A stretch of 64,000 nucleotides of DNA from Bradyrhizobium sp. LTSP849. GTDB lineage: Bacteria; Pseudomonadota; Alphaproteobacteria; Rhizobiales; Xanthobacteraceae. The stretch covers positions 186,001-250,000 of the forward strand of contig NZ_JYMR01000045.1 of the NCBI RefSeq assembly GCF_000938255.1, written 5' to 3'. Position 1 is the first letter of the stretch, and each line of letters begins with the position of its first letter. The position numbers and the translations under genes were made by a program. Shown here in pieces: positions 59,240 through 64,000 of the stretch. The notes beneath the pieces are model-generated. The model did no database searches. It worked only from the letters and a program-made list of their open reading frames with translations, and had not been told where the DNA came from.

Positions 59240-59689
59240 CCGAATTTGCGACCGGCCTTCCGGTGGCTGGGGATAGTAAGAAGTCGTTAAGGTCTTCCAG
59301 TGCACACATATCTGCTTATTGGGCTCCCCTACACTTAAACCTTTTAGAATCTTAAGGTTTGAGTCTGTGTGACCGTGATTATGACTCATGCAATGTAGTC
59401 CGCCACCTCACGCGCGTTTGTTCACATCCATCAACATATCCCGCAAAGGTCTCGCCTGACCGGATAAGTCATCCGGTCTCAAGGGCTTGCGTGCGGCTCT
59501 CGGCAGCTTATCAAGAGGGTTGTCCGCACGATTCCATTTTTCCGTTTGGCAGGCGCCGAACTTGTTCTGATGGGCAGGGGTGTGAACAAAATTCGCAGTT
59601 GTCCCGCCCCCGGTGTCGCGCAACCGTTTCCGAGGGGTTAAGGTCCACAAAAATCCACAGACCACACCGTGTTCATACAAAGGGCTTTT
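59240..59689. other. Candidate chromosomal replication origin (oriC) region
   Basis: 450 bp without a gene, between divergent hemJ and ppsR, at the switch point of gene direction. Contents: TTGTTCACA (59418-59426) with its inverse TGTGAACAA (59581-59589) and AAATCCACA (59651-59659) as 7/9 DnaA-box-like sites. There is also an imperfect 10-bp stem CTTAAACCTT/AAGGTTTGAG (59334-59363) and a perfect GACCGGAT/ATCCGGTC hairpin (59458-59478). Synteny matches the Caulobacter Cori interval. No perfect DnaA box was found. Confidence 0.5.
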
Positions 59690-60529
59690 GTGCCGACCTC
59701 GAACAATTACTTCCATCTGCATCTGGTCTCCGACTCCACCGGCGAGACGCTGATTACGGTGGCGCGCGCCGTCGCGGCGCAGTACGCGAATGTCACCCCG
59801 GTCGAGCATGTCTATCCGCTGGTGCGCAGCCAGAAGCAGCTTGATCGCGTGCTCGACGAGATCGAGGAAGCGCCGGGGATCGTGCTGTTCACGCTGCTGG
59901 AGAAGGATCTGGTCTCCAGGCTCGAGAATAAGTGCCAGGGGATCAATGTTCCGAGCCTGTCGATCATCGGGCCGGTGATGCAATTGTTTGAGGCGTATCT
60001 CGGGGCTGCGACGACCGGCCGGGTTGGCGCCCAGCACGTGCTCAACGCCGAATATTTCAAGCGCATCGACGCGCTGAACTACACGATGATCCATGACGAC
60101 GGCCAGCATGTCGAAGGACTTGAAGACGCCGACGTTGTACTCGTCGGTGTCTCCCGCACCTCGAAGACGCCGACGTCGATCTATCTCGCCAACCGCGGCA
60201 TCCGCACTGCCAATGTGCCGCTGGTGCCGGGCATTCCGGTTCCGGCGCAGTTGGAGACGCTGACCCGGCCGCTGGTCGTGAGCCTGCACGCGACGCCCGA
60301 ACGCCTGATCCAGGTTCGTCAGAACCGCCTCCTCTCCATGGGGGCCGACTCCAGCAGCGACACCTATACCGACAGGCAGGCCGTCGCCGAGGAGGTCGCG
60401 TTCGCGCGCAAGCTGAGCGCCAAGCACGATTGGCCGCTGCTGGACGTCACGCGGCGCTCAATCGAGGAAACCGCCGCGGCGATCATGAAGCTCTACAGTG
60501 ATCGCCAGCGTAACCGGCCGTCTGAATAG
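59690..60529 (+). CDS. PEP synthase/PPDK regulatory protein (DUF299, bifunctional kinase/pyrophosphorylase)
   Basis: 279 aa. The DUF299 family regulates phosphoenolpyruvate synthase or pyruvate phosphate dikinase by reversible phosphorylation. It starts NYFHLHLVSDSTGETLITVARAV, and the P-loop is GVSRTSKTPTSIYLANRGIRTANVPLVPG in two blocks. The C-terminal kinase region has DVTRRSIEETAAAIMKL. The GTG at 59690 has AAAGGG five bases upstream; a GTG at 59669 lacks a ribosome-binding site. It is the first gene to the right of the presumed origin and is followed by maf. Confidence 0.93.
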   Translation: MPTSNNYFHLHLVSDSTGETLITVARAVAAQYANVTPVEHVYPLVRSQKQLDRVLDEIEEAPGIVLFTLLEKDLVSRLENKCQGINVPSLSIIGPVMQLFEAYLGAATTGRVGAQHVLNAEYFKRIDALNYTMIHDDGQHVEGLEDADVVLVGVSRTSKTPTSIYLANRGIRTANVPLVPGIPVPAQLETLTRPLVVSLHATPERLIQVRQNRLLSMGADSSSDTYTDRQAVAEEVAFARKLSAKHDWPLLDVTRRSIEETAAAIMKLYSDRQRNRPSE

Positions 60530-60537
60530 TTTTCGCG

Positions 60538-61146
60538 ATGGGTCTCTGGTGCGGCAAATCTCCGTTGATTTTGGCGTCGCAAAGCAGCGCGCGAAAGATG
60601 CTGCTGGCCAACGCCGGGCTGGAGTTTACGGCGCTGACAGCCGATATCGACGAGCGCCGCATTCAGGCTGCTTCGAAGCTGTCGAACCCGCGCGAGATTG
60701 CTCTGCTGCTGGCGCGTGAAAAGGCCAAGGCGGTCTCGATCAATCACCCCGCAAGCTACGTGATCGGTGCTGATCAGACGCTGGCCCTTGGCGATCGCCT
60801 CTTCAACAAGCCCGCAGGCCGCCCCCAGGCTTTGGCGCAATTGCACGAGCTCGCCGGCAACAGCCACGAGCTGAATTCGGCCGTGGCCGTTGTGCGCGAC
60901 GGCAAGATTATTTTTGAGGACGTCTCGGTGGCCCGCATGACCATGCGGCAGATGACCGAGGCGGAGCTTTCGGCCTATCTCGACGTGGCCGGCGACGCCG
61001 TGACGACAAGTGTCGGCGCCTATCAGCTCGAAGGCCTCGGTATCCATCTGTTCGAGCGTATCGAAGGCGACCATTTCACCATTCTCGGCCTGCCGTTGCT
61101 GCCGTTGCTTGCGTTCCTGCGGCGCGAGCGGCTAGTTGCGGTGTGA
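60538..61146 (+). CDS. maf: Maf family nucleoside triphosphate pyrophosphatase
   Basis: 202-aa Maf/Ham1-like NTP pyrophosphatase that removes modified or non-canonical nucleotides. N-terminal signature LILASQSSARKMLLANAGLEF, and IGADQTLALGDRLFNKP at the active site. DVAGDAVTTSVGAYQLEGLG follows later. Stop TGA overlaps a GTG just before coaE. In many alphaproteobacteria aroE lies between maf and coaE; here it does not. Confidence 0.94.
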   Translation: MGLWCGKSPLILASQSSARKMLLANAGLEFTALTADIDERRIQAASKLSNPREIALLLAREKAKAVSINHPASYVIGADQTLALGDRLFNKPAGRPQALAQLHELAGNSHELNSAVAVVRDGKIIFEDVSVARMTMRQMTEAELSAYLDVAGDAVTTSVGAYQLEGLGIHLFERIEGDHFTILGLPLLPLLAFLRRERLVAV

Positions 61147-61169
61147 CGGACAGGGATGGCAGAACGCTG

Positions 61170-61769
61170 ATGCGGATTGTGGGACTGACCGGCTCGATCG
61201 GGATGGGAAAATCCACCACCGCGAAATTGTTCGCGGAGGCTGGCGTCCCCGTCTACGACGCCGATGCCGCGGTCCATCAACTCTATGAGGGCGAGGCGGC
61301 GCCTGCGATCGAGGCGGCCTTCCCCGGCACGACGTCCGACGGCAAGGTCGATCGGCCAAAGCTGTCCGCGCGTGTCGTGCATGATCCCGCCGCGATCAAG
61401 CAGCTTGAGCAGATCGTCCATCCGATGCTCGGTGCCTCCCGCAAGAAATTCTTTGCCGATGCGGAAGCAGCCCAAGCACCGGTCGTGGTTCTCGATATCC
61501 CGTTGCTGTTCGAGACCGGCGGCGAGAAGCGCGTCGATGCCGTGGTGGTGGTCTCCACGTTTCCGGAACTTCAGCGCGAGCGCGTGCTGGCCCGCGGCAC
61601 CATGGACGAGGCAAAACTCGACGCCATCATCGCCAAGCAGATGCCTGATGCCGAGAAGCGCAAGCGGGCCGATTTCGTAGTGGATACGTCCCACGGACTT
61701 GAGCCGGTGCGCGCGCAAATCACGCACATCCTGGCCGAGGTCGTTAAGATGCCGCAGCGGCGAGCCTGA
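61170..61769 (+). CDS. coaE: Dephospho-CoA kinase
   Basis: 199-aa last enzyme of CoA synthesis. P-loop GLTGSIGMGKSTTAKLF at the N-terminus, YDADAAVHQLYEG, and DIPLLFETGGEKRVDAVVVVS in the CoA-binding region. The ATG at 61170 begins MRIVGLTGSIG; an upstream GTG at 61143 overlaps the maf stop and is less likely. It forms a block with maf and dnaQ. Confidence 0.95.
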   Translation: MRIVGLTGSIGMGKSTTAKLFAEAGVPVYDADAAVHQLYEGEAAPAIEAAFPGTTSDGKVDRPKLSARVVHDPAAIKQLEQIVHPMLGASRKKFFADAEAAQAPVVVLDIPLLFETGGEKRVDAVVVVSTFPELQRERVLARGTMDEAKLDAIIAKQMPDAEKRKRADFVVDTSHGLEPVRAQITHILAEVVKMPQRRA

Positions 61770-61794
61770 TTCGCCACCTGACACGGCTGACCTC

Positions 61795-62520
61795 ATGCGC
61801 GAAATCGTTCTCGACACCGAAACCACCGGCCTCGATCCCCTGCGCGGCGATCGCCTGGTCGAAATCGGCTGCGTCGAGATTTTCAATCGCATGCCGACGG
61901 GACAGACCTACCACGTCCATATCAATCCCGAGAGGGACATGCCGGCGGAAGCATTCGCCGTGCACGGCCTGTCGGCTGAGTTCCTGTCGACCAAACCGCT
62001 GTTCCACGAGGTCGTCGACGCGTTTCTGGAATTCATCGGCGACGCGCCGCTGGTGATCCACAACGCCTCGTTCGACATCAGCTTCATCAATGCCGAGCTC
62101 GACCGGATCAAGCGTGCCGCGATCCCGCGCGAGCGGCTGGTCGATACGCTGCTGCTGGCGCGGCGCAAGCATCCGGGTGTGTCGAACCGGCTCGACGACC
62201 TCTGCTCGCGCTATTCGATCGACAATTCACGCCGGACCAAGCATGGCGCGCTGCTCGATTCCGAACTGCTGGCCGAAGTCTATGTCGATCTGGTCGGGGC
62301 GCGGCAGTCGCAGCTGCTCCTGGCTTCGGAGAGCGAAGAGACTCGCGTCAATGCTGCCGGCGATGCGCCGCGGCGGCAGCGGCTGGTGCCGCTTGCGCCG
62401 CGGGTGACAGACGCCGAGCGCGAGGCCCACCGGACCTTCATCGCAACGCTCGGCGACAAGGCGATCTGGAACGAGTTCCTCGCCGCTCCAGCTGCCGCCA
62501 ATCCAGCCGGTCAGGCCTGA
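61795..62520 (+). CDS. dnaQ: DNA polymerase III epsilon subunit
   Basis: 241-aa proofreading exonuclease of the replicase. Exo motifs: IVLDTETTGLDPLRGDRL (DxE), HNASFDISFINAELD, and KHGALLDSELLAEVYVDL (HxxxxxD). The C-terminal stretch GRRQRLVPLAPRVTDAEREAH is the usual alpha-subunit-binding tail region. It starts 25 bp after coaE. The downstream neighbour secB is convergent. Confidence 0.96.
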   Translation: MREIVLDTETTGLDPLRGDRLVEIGCVEIFNRMPTGQTYHVHINPERDMPAEAFAVHGLSAEFLSTKPLFHEVVDAFLEFIGDAPLVIHNASFDISFINAELDRIKRAAIPRERLVDTLLLARRKHPGVSNRLDDLCSRYSIDNSRRTKHGALLDSELLAEVYVDLVGARQSQLLLASESEETRVNAAGDAPRRQRLVPLAPRVTDAEREAHRTFIATLGDKAIWNEFLAAPAAANPAGQA

Positions 62521-62993
62521 CCGGCCGGCTGAGCGGCCATTTGCCGCTCCATGTTCTGACGATAGAGACCGACGAAGTCGACCGGATCCAGCATCAGGGG
62601 CGGGAACCCGCCGTCGCGGACAGCGGTCGCGATGATCTCGCGGGCGAACGGGAACAACAGCCGCGGGCACTCGATCATGACCAGCGGGTGCAGGTTCTCC
62701 TTCGGCACGTTGGTGATTCGGAACACGCCGGCATAAGCCAGCTCGAACGAGAACATCACCTTACCGGCGGTCTCGGCCTTGCCCTCGACCGACAACGTCA
62801 CCTCGAACTCCTGTTCGCTGAGGTTGTTGGCGCTGACGTTGATCTGGATGTTGATCTGCGGGGGCTGGCCCTGCTGCTGGAGCGAGGTCGGCGCGTTCGG
62901 ATTTTCGAACGAGAGGTCCTTGGTATATTGCGCCAGCACGTTGAGCTGGGGTGCCTGGGCCGCCTCGGGAGGGGTGCCGTTGCCGTTGGTCAT
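62511..62993 (-). CDS. secB: Protein-export chaperone SecB
   Basis: 160-aa tetrameric export chaperone. It has PQLNVLAQYTKDLSFENPNAP, then QINIQINVSANNLSEQEFEVTLSVEGKAE, FSFELAYAGVFRITNVPKENLHPLVMIECPRLLFPFAREI (read in parts) and FPPLMLDPVDFVGLYRQNMERQ. All are core SecB features. It is convergent with dnaQ, overlapping it by 10 bp at the 3' ends. Placement after dnaQ is standard in alphaproteobacteria. Confidence 0.97.
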   Translation of the reverse strand: MTNGNGTPPEAAQAPQLNVLAQYTKDLSFENPNAPTSLQQQGQPPQINIQINVSANNLSEQEFEVTLSVEGKAETAGKVMFSFELAYAGVFRITNVPKENLHPLVMIECPRLLFPFAREIIATAVRDGGFPPLMLDPVDFVGLYRQNMERQMAAQPAGQA

Positions 62994-63394
62994 AAGATGT
63001 CTCCTTACCCGATTGGGGCTGAATTTCGCGGCGGTTGGCTAACATAGGGCCGCCTCATTCCACAAGGACGAACGGCTTCCGACGGTATATCCGGGCCGCG
63101 CCCACAACTGTGACGTCCAACCTGCCCCGGACCCGAAATCGCCCGTTAAACGATTGAAGATGCGCGATTTCCGGGCAGGATCGGGTTTCCCCTTAAGCAT
63201 AAAACGCGCTACACTTCACGCTGTGCCAAAAGGCGCCATTGGCCCGGCAAGATTTCGTGCCTACATCCGGCGGACGTGACGCGCGGACCCAAAATGGTGA
63301 TGTAGACTTGCCGTTCCCGTATGGAACGGTCTACTGGCCGGATCGATTTTCCCGGCACGGCCCCTTCTCGAGAAGACCAGAAAGCGAATACCAC
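62994..63394. other. Intergenic region, no gene seen
   Basis: 401 bp between secB and the Tim44-domain gene. It presumably contains promoters for both. No hairpin terminator, strong repeat or small coding region was found. Confidence 0.6.
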
Positions 63395-64000
63395 GTGGAC
63401 ATCTACACCATCATCTTCCTGGCGCTGGCGGTCTTTATTTTCCTGCGGCTGCGTAGCGTGCTGGGGCAGCGGACGGGTAGCGAGCGCCCGCCGTTCGACC
63501 GCACCGCCCGCAATGCGCTCCAGGGGGCCCCGGACAAGAACGTCGTGACCATGCCGGGCAAGGTGATCGACCAGGCCCCGCTGGCGCCGACGGCCGAGCC
63601 GACCCCGCCCTCCGACCGCTGGAAGGGCCTGACCGAGCCGGGTACCCCGCTGGCGCAGGGCCTCGATGCCATCGTCGAGAAGGACTCCACGTTCGATCCC
63701 CGCCACTTCATCTCCGGCGCCCGTGGCGCCTACGAGATGATCGTGCTGGCCTTTGCCAATGGCGACCGCCGCGCGCTGCGCGACCTGTTGTCGTCGGAGG
63801 TCTATGAGAGCTTCGACGCTGCGATCAAGGAGCGCGAGAAGAACGAGCAGAAGACCGAGACGCGCTTCGTCTCGATCGACAAGGCCGAGCTCGCCGGCGC
63901 CGAGCTGCGTGACCGCACCGCGCAACTCACCATCCGCTTCGTCTCGCAGATGATCTCGGCCACCCGCGACAAGGCCGGCACCATCGTTGACGGCAGCGCT
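63395..64000 (+). CDS. Tim44/TimA-domain protein (3' end cut by window edge)
   Basis: 202 codons open to the window edge. The GTG at 63395 begins a membrane anchor (DIYTIIFLALAVFIFLRLRSVLG). It is followed by the Pro-rich linker PLAPTAEPTPPSDRWKGL, then the Tim44-like domain with DPRHFISGARGAYEMIVLAFANGDRRALRDLLSSEVYESF (read in parts). Alphaproteobacterial Tim44 homologues are inner-membrane proteins near secB and may be the ancestors of mitochondrial Tim44. Function in bacteria is not established. Confidence 0.88.
   Translation, partial: MDIYTIIFLALAVFIFLRLRSVLGQRTGSERPPFDRTARNALQGAPDKNVVTMPGKVIDQAPLAPTAEPTPPSDRWKGLTEPGTPLAQGLDAIVEKDSTFDPRHFISGARGAYEMIVLAFANGDRRALRDLLSSEVYESFDAAIKEREKNEQKTETRFVSIDKAELAGAELRDRTAQLTIRFVSQMISATRDKAGTIVDGSA

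Noticed and set aside
59240..59689. CtrA-type TTAA-N7-TTAA sites in the origin candidate
   Set aside because: TTAA motifs occur but none has the 7-bp spacing.

Overview
The window is high-GC alphaproteobacterial chromosome. It most resembles Bradyrhizobium or a close relative (Rhodopseudomonas, Afipia). Pointers are the gene order parB-parA-rsmG-mnmG-mnmE-rho-hemJ // ppsR-maf-coaE-dnaQ-secB, two GlnK proteins with AmtB, the Trm112-like/UbiH pair, and several dispersed palindromic intergenic repeat families. No prophage, transposase, plasmid gene or CRISPR array was seen. Identifications are by protein motifs read from the sequence; no database search was run.

Layout. 0-12 kb: transport and redox genes (UMF1-type MFS, gamma-glutamyltransferase, AAHS-type MFS, a GST, a DUF2239 protein, a DsbA-like isomerase, ketopantoate reductase, a diheme cytochrome c with a PQQ sugar/sorbosone-type dehydrogenase), a frameshifted epimerase and tRNA-Gly(GCC). 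11.5-14.4 kb: CnoX-like thioredoxin-TPR protein, LON-domain protein, cytochrome b561 with a small PepSY-like protein. 14.5-17.7 kb: an acyl-CoA-type operon (enoyl-CoA hydratase, PaaI thioesterase, NAD(P)-binding protein, membrane protein) divergent from a TetR regulator. 17.8-20.5 kb: Trm112-like protein, UbiH-type hydroxylase, TesB. 20.5-26.5 kb: a catabolic cluster (TctC-type binding protein, CaiB CoA-transferase, MaoC-like dehydratase, acyl-CoA ligase) divergent from an IclR regulator. 26.5-31.8 kb: a GYF-domain membrane protein, then glnK-arsR-SRPBCC-clpP-glnK-amtB. 32-38 kb: exported caspase-like protein, GFA protein, aminotransferase, FtsK. 38-46 kb: LolA, exonuclease III, cyclic-nucleotide sensor, OmpR-type regulator, L,D-transpeptidase, a hydratase-family protein, PLPBP, and two convergent diguanylate cyclases. 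46-51 kb: leuS-lptE-holA.

51-64 kb looks like the replication-origin/segregation domain. Genes from parB to hemJ all run on the minus strand and ppsR-maf-coaE-dnaQ run on the plus strand, diverging from a gene-free stretch at about 59.24-59.69 kb. That position matches the hemE/DUF299 interval that holds Cori in Caulobacter. Five parS-like sites lie in or beside rsmG and mnmG, so ParB (encoded here) has its targets next door. A separate cluster of TGC-rich inverted repeats lies between mnmE and rho.

Three local regulators (TetR, IclR, ArsR) each have an inverted repeat overlapping or abutting their start codon. Two of them have a second copy of the same half-site arrangement towards the divergent operon.
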